Origin: Neisseria sp.
GTDB lineage: Bacteria > Pseudomonadota > Gammaproteobacteria > Burkholderiales > Neisseriaceae
NCBI GenBank assembly: GCA_030538415.1
Contig: JAUNTY010000016.1
Location: forward strand, 1-49,934
DNA: 49,934 nt
Direction: 5' to 3'
Shown in pieces: positions 16,710 through 23,979 of this stretch (position 1 is the stretch's first letter; each line of letters begins with the position of its first letter). Below the pieces are notes generated by a model, which ran no database searches, was not told where the DNA came from, and saw nothing but the letters and a program-made list of their open reading frames with translations. The translations under genes and the position numbers were made by a program.

Positions 16710-18599
16710 GTGGATTTTGCCAACATAATGGATTCGCATCAACGCCCCCAATCGGCCATGCTCTTGGCCGCGCTCGGTATCGTATACGGCGATATCGGCA
16801 CCAGCCCGCTTTACACGCTGAAAGAAACCTTTCTCGATTCTCACATACGGGTCGGCGAAACCGGCATACTCGGCTTTGTTTCGCTGATTATCTGGGCGCT
16901 GATTCTGGTGGTGACACTGAAATACGTCATATTCATCCTGCATGCAGATAACAAGGGGGAAGGCGGCATTGTCATTCTGATGCGGCAGGCTTTGCAATAC
17001 CTGCAAGGCAAACCTGCCTGGGTTGTCATTATGATGGGGCTGGCCGGCACGGCGATGTTTTTCGGCGATGCCATGATCACCCCGGCCATTTCCGTGCTCT
17101 CTGCGGCGGAAGGTCTGACGGTTCTCAATCCCGCGCTGGAGCAATGGGTATTGCCGATTGCGCTCACCGTATTGCTGGCGCTGTTTCTCATCCAACGCAA
17201 AGGCAGCCAGCGCATCGGCACTTTTTTCGGCCCGGTGATGCTCGTGTGGTTTATCACGCTGGCCGCCGCCGGCATTTACCAAATCGTGCAGAATCCTTCT
17301 ATTCTGCGGGCATTCAATCCTTATTACGGCCTTTATTTCGCCACCCATCACGGCTGGGACGGCTTTGTCAGCCTGGGTGCCGTCGTGTTGGCGGTCACCG
17401 GAGCAGAGGCCCTGTATGCCGACATGGGGCATTTCGGCCGCAAACCGATTCAGACGGCTTGGCTTTCCGTCGCATTACCCGCCCTTACGCTCAATTATGT
17501 CGGGCAGGGCGCCCTGCTTCTGCGCCAACCCGATGCCATCAAAAACCCGTTTTTCCTGAGCGTGCCCGAATGGGCGCTGATACCGCTGATTATCCTCGCC
17601 ACCGCCGCCACCATCATCGCCAGCCAGGCAGTCATATCCGGCGCCTATTCGCTCACCCGCCAGGCCGTGCAGCTCGGCTTCACCCCGCGCATGCAAATTA
17701 ACCACACCAGCCAAACCGAAATCGGCCAGATTTACATTCCGGCGGTCAACTGGATATTGCTGGTTACCGTGGTTTTGGTGGTATTGGGCTTTCGCAACTC
17801 CAGCAACCTCGCCTCGGCTTACGGCATTGCGGCAACCGGCACCATGGTATTGACCACCTTGCTTTTTTGCATCGTCATGCTGAAAAAATGGCGCTGGCCC
17901 AAACTTGCCGTCTTCGGCCTGACCGCCCTGTTTCTCACTTTCGATCTGGCCTTTTTCTCTTCAAACCTGTTGAAAATCCCCACCGGCGGTTGGCTGCCAG
18001 TCATGGTGGCTTTGATTTTGATGTTTATTTTCACCACCTGGCGGCGCGGGCGCGTTCTGCTTGCAACCCAACAGGCCGACAACGGTATGAATCTGCAGGA
18101 ATTTATCGACAATTTGGAAGAATATCCGCCGCAAACCGTTTCCGGTAATGCCGTTTTTATGGTGAGCGACCCGTTTGCCGTGCCCAAAACCCTGCTCCAC
18201 AACCTGAAACACAACAAAATACTTCATCAATACAATGTGTTGCTGACCATACAAACTCAAGATATTCCCCACATTCCCGACTCGGAACGCATTGCCGTCA
18301 AACAGCTCAGCCCGCGCTTTGTGCGCATTATTGCCAACTACGGTTTTCAGGAAACGCCCCGGGTCTACCAGATTCTGAATCTGCTGCGGCAGCAGGGAAT
18401 AGACTTGGAGATTATGGATACTTCTTTTTTCCTCTCCCGGGACAGCATCCGCATTGGCTCCGACACCCCTTCCGGTGCCATGGCCAGGTTGCGCACACGC
18501 TTTTTCAAATGGTTATACAAAAACAGCACGCCCCCTACCGATTTTTACCGCATTCCCAGCAACCGGGTGATAGAAATGGGATCGCAAGTCACCTTGTAA
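16710..18599 (+). CDS. kup: Low-affinity potassium transporter Kup
   Basis: Inner-membrane K+ uptake protein of the KUP/HAK family; 629 residues (623 from the ATG at 16728), the normal length. The signature LGIVYGDIGTSPLYTLKE lies at residues 22-39. About 12 membrane segments extend to residue 450, followed by the cytosolic C-terminal domain. FFGDAMITPAISVLSAAEGL is intact. The first possible start is GTG 16710 and the next is ATG 16728 (MDSHQRPQ). Neither has a clear Shine-Dalgarno sequence, and the upstream sequence is the end of a MITE-like element, so the native leader may have been displaced. I favour ATG 16728 on general grounds but keep the longer frame. Confidence 0.95.
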   Translation: MDFANIMDSHQRPQSAMLLAALGIVYGDIGTSPLYTLKETFLDSHIRVGETGILGFVSLIIWALILVVTLKYVIFILHADNKGEGGIVILMRQALQYLQGKPAWVVIMMGLAGTAMFFGDAMITPAISVLSAAEGLTVLNPALEQWVLPIALTVLLALFLIQRKGSQRIGTFFGPVMLVWFITLAAAGIYQIVQNPSILRAFNPYYGLYFATHHGWDGFVSLGAVVLAVTGAEALYADMGHFGRKPIQTAWLSVALPALTLNYVGQGALLLRQPDAIKNPFFLSVPEWALIPLIILATAATIIASQAVISGAYSLTRQAVQLGFTPRMQINHTSQTEIGQIYIPAVNWILLVTVVLVVLGFRNSSNLASAYGIAATGTMVLTTLLFCIVMLKKWRWPKLAVFGLTALFLTFDLAFFSSNLLKIPTGGWLPVMVALILMFIFTTWRRGRVLLATQQADNGMNLQEFIDNLEEYPPQTVSGNAVFMVSDPFAVPKTLLHNLKHNKILHQYNVLLTIQTQDIPHIPDSERIAVKQLSPRFVRIIANYGFQETPRVYQILNLLRQQGIDLEIMDTSFFLSRDSIRIGSDTPSGAMARLRTRFFKWLYKNSTPPTDFYRIPSNRVIEMGSQVTL

Positions 18600-18821
18600 A
18601 CCGTTGCAAAAATATCTTGCGGCCGCTGATTTGCCTTCATTTAAATTGAATGGACATACACTTCTTGGGTCGACCTTTGTGCAGCATTACACGTTTGTTA
18701 TGGAGGGTCAGCGCATTGGGTCATAAATTGCCTCCGCGGCAGTTAAAATTATGAAACAGAGCCACATCAAACACCATGTCATGAACCGCTGTATTGCGAA
18801 AGCGTTGGGTTTACTTCTGTA

Positions 18822-18929
18822 TATAGTCGAAGAAATGAGATTCTGATACAAGGCGGCGAGCCGCAGACAGTACAGATAGTACGACAAGGCGAGCCAACGC
18901 CGTAGCAGAAACTCATTTCTACGACTATA
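18822..18929. repeat. Correia-type element (CREE-like)
   Basis: Intact 108-bp copy from TATAGTCGAAGAAATGAG to its complement CTCATTTCTACGACTATA, with core GCAGACAGTACAGATAGTACG. It is near-identical to the copies at 23812 and 41605. Confidence 0.9.
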
Positions 18930-18989
18930 AAAACAAATCATTTAAACAGTTTTTATAGGCAACATACTTTTCAGACGGCCTGCTTACGC

Positions 18990-19019
18990 TTACACTATCC
19001 ACTTCTGGCAGAATAAAAT
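18990..19019 (+). promoter_or_regulatory. Candidate sigma-70 promoter of argC
   Basis: TTACAC (18990-18995) and TAAAAT (19014-19019) are separated by 18 bases, 15 bases before the argC start codon. The short leader leaves room only for the ribosome site AAAAGGA. The match is moderate. Confidence 0.4.
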
Positions 19020-19034
19020 ATAAAAGGACATCTC

Positions 19035-20078
19035 ATGGCCAACCGCATCAAAATCGGCATTGTCGGCGCGACCGGTTATACCGGCGTAGAATTGCTGCGC
19101 CTGCTCGCCGGCCACCCGAATGCAGAAGTAAGCGCCGTAACCAGCCGCAGCGAAGCCGGTATTCCTGTATCAGACTACTTTCCCAGCCTGCGCGGCGTAT
19201 ACAGCCTGGCCTTCCAAACGCCGGAAGAGGCAGGCTTGGAGCAATGCGATTTGGTATTTTTTGCAACCCCGCACGGCGTTGCCATGCGCGATGCCCCCGC
19301 CCTGATGGAAAAAGGCGTGCGTATTGTCGATTTATCCGCCGACTTCCGTCTGCGCGATATCCCGACCTGGGAACAATGGTATGGCATGCCGTTTACAGCG
19401 GCAGACGCCCTGCAAGAAGCCGTTTACGGCTTATGCGAACTCAACCGGCAGCAGATTCAGAGCGCACGCCTGGTGGCCAACCCGGGCTGCTATCCCACCT
19501 GTGTATCCCTACCGCTTCTGCCTTTATTGCAACAAAATTTGATTCAGGCCGGTATGCCGATGATTGCCGATTGCAAATCCGGCGTGTCCGGAGCTGGCAG
19601 AAAAGCCAGCGTAGGTAGCCTTTTTTGCGAAGCAGGCGACAATTTCAAGGCTTACGGCATTCGCGGCCACCGCCACCTGCCCGAAATCAAGCAAACCATC
19701 GCAACGCTGGATGCAAAAGCGGCGGAAGGCTTTGTATTTGTACCCCACCTAACACCGCTGATACGCGGCATGCACGCCACCCAATATCTGCATCTTGAAA
19801 AAGATGCCGACCCACATGCCGTACTCAATGAGTTTTATCAAGGCAGCCCGTTTGTCGACGTGATGCCGCCGGGCAGCACCCCCGAAACCCGGAGCGTGCG
19901 CGGCGCCAATATTTGCCGCATCAGCATACAGAAAGCACCGCAGAGCGATGTGTGGATTGCCTTGTCGGTTATCGACAATCTGGTCAAAGGTGCCGCAGGG
20001 CAGGCTGTTCAAAATATGAACATCATGTTTGGTTTCGAAGAAACGGCAGGGCTGCAAGCCGCCCCATTACTGCCATAA
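19035..20078 (+). CDS. argC: N-acetyl-gamma-glutamyl-phosphate reductase
   Basis: NADPH-dependent third step of arginine biosynthesis: reduces N-acetylglutamyl phosphate to the semialdehyde. 347 residues, type 1 ArgC length. The Rossmann motif [21 protein letters not shown] is at residues 8-28. The catalytic cysteine is in [13 protein letters not shown] (Cys near residue 153). [11 protein letters not shown] provides the conserved His. AAAAGGA precedes the ATG. It stands alone, as arginine genes usually do in Neisseria. A DUS hairpin terminates it. Confidence 0.97.
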   Translation: MANRIKIGIVGATGYTGVELLRLLAGHPNAEVSAVTSRSEAGIPVSDYFPSLRGVYSLAFQTPEEAGLEQCDLVFFATPHGVAMRDAPALMEKGVRIVDLSADFRLRDIPTWEQWYGMPFTAADALQEAVYGLCELNRQQIQSARLVANPGCYPTCVSLPLLPLLQQNLIQAGMPMIADCKSGVSGAGRKASVGSLFCEAGDNFKAYGIRGHRHLPEIKQTIATLDAKAAEGFVFVPHLTPLIRGMHATQYLHLEKDADPHAVLNEFYQGSPFVDVMPPGSTPETRSVRGANICRISIQKAPQSDVWIALSVIDNLVKGAAGQAVQNMNIMFGFEETAGLQAAPLLP

Positions 20079-20102
20079 GCATAGCACCCAACGCTTCCCA
20101 GC

Positions 20103-20131
20103 AGGCCGTCTGAAAAGGTTTCAGACGGCCT
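20103..20131 (+). terminator. DUS inverted-pair terminator of argC
   Basis: AGGCCGTCTGAA and TTCAGACGGCCT around a 5-base loop lie 24 bases after the argC stop. Confidence 0.85.
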
Positions 20132-20183
20132 GTTATAGCCTTCTTGACAGCCACACCATTTAATTTACGAAATCATACGGCCT

Positions 20184-20380
20184 GAGACCTTTGCAAAATA
20201 CCTTTCTTTTTGAAATATCCATTGAATCCGTCATTCCGGCGCAGGCCGGAATCTATTTCTTTCAGATTCAGTTGATTGATTCTAAATGAGTTTTATATTT
20301 AACCATAGATTCCGGCCTGCGCCGGAATGACGAGACTGATGCTTTTTTGATGCAGTTAAGAAGTATTTTGCAAAGGTCTC
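20184..20380. repeat. 197-bp MITE, copy 1
   Basis: The termini are GAGACCTTTGCAAAATAC and its complement. Two internal palindromic blocks, ATTCCGGCGCAGGCCGGAAT and ATTCCGGCCTGCGCCGGAAT, lie near 20233 and 20310. The same 197 bp occurs in the opposite orientation at 33441-33637 with only a few differences. No coding capacity. The termini resemble those I associate with neisserial IS5-family elements, but that is recall only. Confidence 0.85.
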
Positions 20381-20633
20381 AGCCTGATTGCTTTTGAAGG
20401 ATGTCAGAAAATCTCTTTAGGCCGGGGTTACAGACAACACGGTACCAGTAAACGGGCGCGTCGTCATCTTGACCAAACCGCCTTCTTGAGACAAAGCCCG
20501 AACCAACGTCGTGCAGGTTTACAATCCGGCCATATTCAATCCTGAGCCAATCAAAACAACACCTCTCCCCGCTATCCGCCCAAATTGGTCTGGCGCCGTC
20601 CATATATCGACAAATCAGCAAAAATCCCCGCAA
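20379..20633 (-). CDS. Doubtful small ORF beside the 197-bp repeat
   Basis: The frame runs from TTG 20633 (or ATG at about 20603) to a TGA formed at the edge of the 197-bp repeat. It would give up to 84 residues, ending in PVYWYRVVCNPGLKRFSDIL. The composition looks protein-like, but there is no clear ribosome site. The end of the frame may have been reset by the repeat insertion. It could be a truncated gene or non-coding. Confidence 0.25.
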   Translation of the reverse strand: MRGFLLICRYMDGARPIWADSGERCCFDWLRIEYGRIVNLHDVGSGFVSRRRFGQDDDAPVYWYRVVCNPGLKRFSDILQKQSG

Positions 20634-20648
20634 AAACCTTCCTCTCGC

Positions 20649-20924
20649 TCATTCGTATACAATCCCTGCCACCAATTCATCATGGCTCAAACCGCCGTAA
20701 GACTGCTCCCAAGCCAGTCCGGCCTCCGCCATATCGCATTTGGCTGCATATATGCGCTGTTTGTCACTCATCCTCTCCAACCTTTTCAGATTCAATTTTT
20801 GACAACTGAATTCCGACAAAGGCATTTCAGCAGATTGCGCCTCAGAATCACTCGACGGGAAAGTTGCCAACGCCAAGCTCAAAATTCCTGCCAACATCAA
20901 ACCATTGCGTTTATTCATTCTCAT
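20649..20924 (-). CDS. Small secreted protein, unknown
   Basis: 91 residues with an N-terminal signal peptide (MRMNKRNGLMLAGILSLALA, cleavage near residue 28-30). The mature part, of about 62 residues, has two Cys (SCQK and KCDM) that could form a disulfide. GGGAG lies seven bases before the ATG at 20924. The small two-cysteine periplasmic form recalls lysozyme-inhibitor-like or DUF1311-like proteins, but I see no signature, so this is not claimed. The gene is divergent from the repressor gene across 294 bp of AT-rich DNA. Confidence 0.6.
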   Translation of the reverse strand: MRMNKRNGLMLAGILSLALATFPSSDSEAQSAEMPLSEFSCQKLNLKRLERMSDKQRIYAAKCDMAEAGLAWEQSYGGLSHDELVAGIVYE

Positions 20925-21108
20925 CTGCCTGCTCCCTGTTTCTACCCATACACATAAATAAGATTAATCTTAGAAAAAAGCGATTAGATTAAAATTAACT
21001 TTATTTATATTAATTAATAAAATCTGAAAATATTAAAAAATGTCAGATCATCAATATAAATTTATTCGACGGATGAATAATACAAACAAAATCGAACAAG
21101 TGCAATAG

Positions 21109-21141
21109 TTTTTCTTACTTAAAATAAAATTTTTCTTACTT
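21109..21141. promoter_or_regulatory. Direct repeats, candidate operators of the repressor gene
   Basis: TTTTTCTTACTT occurs at 21109-21120 and again at 21130-21141, exactly 21 bases apart (two helical turns). A related reverse-orientation block (AAAGTAAAATAAAG) starts near 21154. The region is over 75% AT and lies 80-110 bases before the repressor start. Autoregulation by the downstream protein is a reasonable inference. Confidence 0.4.
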
Positions 21142-21199
21142 TTTGATTAAAACTAAAGTAAAATAAAGGGAAATGATTAAATCCACATAAAAAATCGTA

Positions 21200-21208
21200 T
21201 TATCCACA
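21200..21208 (+). promoter_or_regulatory. Perfect DnaA-box 9-mer
   Basis: TTATCCACA lies 11 bases before the repressor start codon, partly overlapping its ribosome site ACAAGGAAA. A single box may be chance. Confidence 0.3.
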
Positions 21209-21218
21209 AGGAAATGCA

Positions 21219-21908
21219 ATGAATACTTTCAAAGAACGGCTGATTTATCTATGGAAAAATGAAGCGAAACAAGCCAAAATTGCTGCCGATATCGAAATGA
21301 CCATTGCCGGCTTCAGCCGCATCTGGAACGAAGGCGGCCTGCCCAAAGCAGAAACATTAAAAAAAATCAAACAACTAAAGGGCTGCAATCTGGATTGGTT
21401 GCTCACTGGTGAAGGTGAGCCTTTTCCCGACTGCGAATCCCGGGAAAGCAACAGCGCCTACGACACTTTAGGCAATCCGGTTGACGTTGAGGAATTTGTT
21501 TTTGTTCCCCGCTACGATATTCAGGCGGCAGCCGGCCACGGACAATTGGTTGGTAATGAAAAGCCGGTGTTTACCATGGCGTTTCGCCGTTATTGGATTG
21601 AAAACTACATCACCCGAGACACCAAAAACCTCTCTGTGATTTCCGTGAAAGGCGACTCTATGGAAGGTGTACTCAATGATGGCGATTCCATTCTGATTAA
21701 TCATGGTGAAACCACGCCGCGTGACGGCCTTTATGTATTGCGACTGAATGAAAACCTACTGGTCAAGCGCCTGCAGCTGATGCCGGGCGGCATCGTTAAC
21801 GTGATTTCAGCCAACGAAGCCTACCCTACCTTTGAAATCAATCTTCACCACATGACAGATGATGTGGCCATCATCGGAAGAGTAGAATGGTTTGGCCGGA
21901 ATATTTGA
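21219..21908 (+). CDS. LexA/CI-like repressor with S24 self-cleavage domain
   Basis: 229-residue transcriptional regulator. An N-terminal helix-turn-helix (about residues 5-65) resembles phage CI/Bro-type repressors and includes NLDWLLTGEGEP. The S24 peptidase domain has the catalytic Ser147 in VKGDSMEG and Lys183 in NLLVKRLQ. The likely self-cleavage bond is Ala105-Gly106 in QAAAGHGQ. All parts for RecA-stimulated autocleavage are therefore visible. No phage genes adjoin it. Gonococci have an orphan LexA-like S24 regulator (NGO1427) controlling a few DNA-repair genes; orthology is possible but not shown. Phased direct repeats upstream suggest autoregulation. Starts with ACAAGGAAATGCA before the ATG. 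Confidence 0.9.
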   Translation: MNTFKERLIYLWKNEAKQAKIAADIEMTIAGFSRIWNEGGLPKAETLKKIKQLKGCNLDWLLTGEGEPFPDCESRESNSAYDTLGNPVDVEEFVFVPRYDIQAAAGHGQLVGNEKPVFTMAFRRYWIENYITRDTKNLSVISVKGDSMEGVLNDGDSILINHGETTPRDGLYVLRLNENLLVKRLQLMPGGIVNVISANEAYPTFEINLHHMTDDVAIIGRVEWFGRNI

Positions 21909-22003
21909 GCCCCTATTGTTTTCCAGCATGCTGCCCCCACCTTGCTTAGCAGACATATTTGCGCGACAATAAGCACATACATTCATATAAAAGGAATCAC
22001 ATC

Positions 22004-22342
22004 ATGTCAGACGAAAGCCCCATCATCTTTACCGACAGCTGCTGCACCAAAGTAGCCGATCTCATCGCCGAAGAAAACAATCCCGACTTGAAACTGCGCG
22101 TCTTTGTCAATGGCGGCGGTTGCTCCGGCTTCCAATACGGTTTCACTTTTGATGAAATCAAAAACGACGACGATTTTGAGATTGAAAAATCCGGCCTGAC
22201 TTTTCTGGTAGACCCGATGAGCTACCAATACTTGGTCGGCGCCGAAATAGATTACACCGAAAGCCTCCAGGGATCGCAATTTGTTATCCGCAACCCGAAT
22301 GCGGAAACCACCTGCGGCTGCGGTTCCTCATTTTCTGTTTAA
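22004..22342 (+). CDS. erpA: Iron-sulfur cluster insertion protein ErpA
   Basis: A-type carrier that delivers Fe-S clusters to apoproteins. 112 residues from ATG 22004, which has AAAGGA eight bases upstream; the longer frame from 21959 lacks such a site. The three conserved cysteines are present in [11 protein letters not shown] and the C-terminal [11 protein letters not shown]. The N-terminal segment [17 protein letters not shown] fits the ErpA rather than the IscA subgroup. It is a single gene with its own hairpin terminator. Confidence 0.95.
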   Translation: MSDESPIIFTDSCCTKVADLIAEENNPDLKLRVFVNGGGCSGFQYGFTFDEIKNDDDFEIEKSGLTFLVDPMSYQYLVGAEIDYTESLQGSQFVIRNPNAETTCGCGSSFSV

Positions 22343-22360
22343 TGTTGATTCAAGCAATAA

Positions 22361-22387
22361 AGAGCCGTCTGTATTGCAGACGGCTCT
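22361..22387 (+). terminator. Terminator of erpA
   Basis: AGAGCCGTCTG and CAGACGGCTCT form an 11-bp stem around TATTG and are followed by TTGTTTTC. The DUS core is modified (no GAA), so this is a terminator first and a weak uptake site. Confidence 0.85.
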
Positions 22388-22848
22388 TTGTTTTCAGAAT
22401 CTTACGCATCCGCAGACAGAAAATCGCCAGGTTTTCTGTCTGCGGGGGCATTATTGAAGAGAAAAACCAGCTAGGGCTTCCTGATAGTGAAGCGGTGTCA
22501 GGAAGCCCTAAGATGCTCAGACATCAAGTCAATCCGTTCCGCCTTGTACCCTGCTGTGTTATTTGACTATAATTTACAAACAAACATGATTTCATTGTTT
22601 TTTGAAAAAAGCTTCAATCAAGGTTATCAAAACTATATTTAATTTCAATAGCAGATACCGCTAATCTTTAAATTCATACCTTTTATATATAGTTTCCTGA
22701 CAAACAATATCAAAAGGAATATCCTTAACAGAAGTCTACTCACTAAATCTATAAAATTACACAATTTAAGAGACAGATTTAAAAGTGCACCGTCTCGATT
22801 CAGATATCGGTCTGGTTTGACGCTGGACGTGCCTTTAACGGAAGAAAA
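22388..22848. other. Intergenic region between erpA and the zinc-ribbon gene
   Basis: The first half is of normal composition and includes a 39-bp palindrome (22472-22510). The second half is strongly AT-rich and is the likely promoter region of the next gene. No gene seen. Confidence 0.6.
22472..22510. repeat. 39-bp palindrome made of MITE termini
   Basis: TAGGGCTTCCTGA and its complement TCAGGAAGCCCTA enclose 13 bases. The arms are the same terminus as the element at 16486-16690, so this may be an internally deleted copy or a solo footprint. Confidence 0.7.
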
Positions 22849-23517
22849 ATGAGTAAGCAAGAAAAATTTTATGATGTGTATGTTTCCTATCCGCCCAGCT
22901 TAGAACGCGGACGGATAGATGCCTGCATTCGCGACAATCTTCCTGAAAAAGAAGCCGAAGATTTAATTGCGGCGCTTGTCGAGCATCCGCAAGCGATTAT
23001 TGCCGAACACTGCACCAATGAAGAGCGTGAAAATGCGCAGCATTACTTCAGCTACCTCGGCTTGGATGTCATTATCAGACTGTCTCTTGAATTGGCTCCC
23101 GAAGTAAAATCTGCCCAGGAAGATACTTCTCTATCCGAACCCATTCCGCAATGTCCCGTATGCCACACCATTATCGAAGATCCTGAAACCAAGGAATGTC
23201 CGTCTTGCCACCTGCATTTCGACTCGGCATCCGAGGCAGTGATTCAGAGAAAACGCATTGAATGGCAGGAAAAAGTTGCTTTCGAACACAGAAAACAGCA
23301 TGAAATTGCTTATAAACTGTTAAAAGAAAAACAGGAAGAAGAAAAACGCCTGCGCAAACAAATTCGCGCGGAGTTGGAACACAAACTGCGTGAGGAAATT
23401 GGTGGTAGATACAGCTGGTTTAATGGCCGCAAAGCCATTATCACCCTCATCATCGCATTGATTATTATCGCTGCATTTATTGCCATCGGTTACTTTATAG
23501 GCCAATTATTGCGGTAA
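22849..23517 (+). CDS. Zinc-ribbon, coiled-coil, tail-anchored membrane protein
   Basis: 222 residues, not recognised by name. Residues 1-95 form an acidic helical N-terminal part. A CPVC...CPSC zinc ribbon follows (Cys 102, 105, 117, 120), then a highly charged coiled coil (about 130-185; EEEKRLRKQIRAELEHKL). One transmembrane segment (196-219) ends three residues before the C-terminus. The soluble part would face the cytosol, anchored by its tail. GGAAGAAAA precedes the ATG. It stands alone with low GC compared with neighbours. A role in a membrane-linked assembly is conceivable but not supported by a named family. Confidence 0.8.
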   Translation: MSKQEKFYDVYVSYPPSLERGRIDACIRDNLPEKEAEDLIAALVEHPQAIIAEHCTNEERENAQHYFSYLGLDVIIRLSLELAPEVKSAQEDTSLSEPIPQCPVCHTIIEDPETKECPSCHLHFDSASEAVIQRKRIEWQEKVAFEHRKQHEIAYKLLKEKQEEEKRLRKQIRAELEHKLREEIGGRYSWFNGRKAIITLIIALIIIAAFIAIGYFIGQLLR

Positions 23518-23726
23518 ACGAGAACATCAAACTTGTAGTCGAACGGTGTAAATCCATACGGCATTGGCTTTTTTTTTACCGTATTCTTTCGTGCTGCTTT
23601 CAGCTCTCCGGCTTTGTCAGCTTACTTTTTGAATTGGTATTAATTCCCGCAGCTATAGCCAACTTAATATATTTTTCATACAAGACAGCAAGCCGCATTC
23701 TTTCGTTTCAAGTAACCAGATACATA

Positions 23727-23758
23727 AAAAGCCGTCTGAAACATTTCAGACGGCTTTT
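23727..23758 (+). terminator. DUS inverted-pair terminator
   Basis: AAAAGCCGTCTGAA and TTCAGACGGCTTTT around ACA. The arms carry A and T tracts, so the terminator should work in both directions between the convergent genes. Confidence 0.85.
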
Positions 23759-23811
23759 CCACATATATAGCATAATGAAATTACTGCAAAACCGATACGG
23801 GGTTACGATAC

Positions 23812-23918
23812 TATAGTCGAAGAAATTAGTTTCTCTACGGCGTTGGCTCGCCTTGTCGTACTATCTGTACTGTCTGCGGCTCGCCGCCTTGTATCAGAAT
23901 CTCATTTCTCCGACTATA
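23812..23918. repeat. Correia-type element, inverted orientation
   Basis: 107-bp copy in the opposite orientation to most others in the window (core CGTACTATCTGTACTGTCTGC). The ends TATAGTCGAAGAAATTAG and TCATTTCTCCGACTATA are intact. It lies about 60 bases beyond the ponA stop. Confidence 0.9.
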
Positions 23919-23979
23919 CTGTGCTGCCTGCGGCCTACTGCTTTGCTTCGGTTTGATGGTGATTTCACTATCAATCACA

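Larger units (their letters stand above)
18600..19034. other. Intergenic region between kup and argC
   Basis: It contains about 220 bp of unassigned sequence. On the minus strand this part reads for a short distance as a plausible protein fragment (FRNTAVHDMVFDVALFHNF) with no start or end, possibly a gene remnant. A Correia-type element (18822-18929), a DUS near 18970 and a candidate argC promoter follow. Confidence 0.5.
20079..20648. other. Region between argC and the small secreted-protein gene
   Basis: It contains the argC terminator (20103-20131), a 197-bp mobile repeat (20184-20380), and about 270 bp with a doubtful minus-strand frame (20379-20633, described separately). Confidence 0.5.
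23518..23979. other. Convergent gap between the zinc-ribbon gene and ponA
   Basis: It contains a short Correia-core fragment (about 23678-23697, ATACAAGACAGCAAGCCGC), a DUS terminator (23727-23758) and a full Correia-type element (23812-23918). No gene seen. Confidence 0.6.

Noticed and set aside
21219-21908. Prophage suggested by the CI-like repressor
   Set aside because: No integrase, replication, structural or lysis genes lie on either side; argC and erpA are housekeeping genes.
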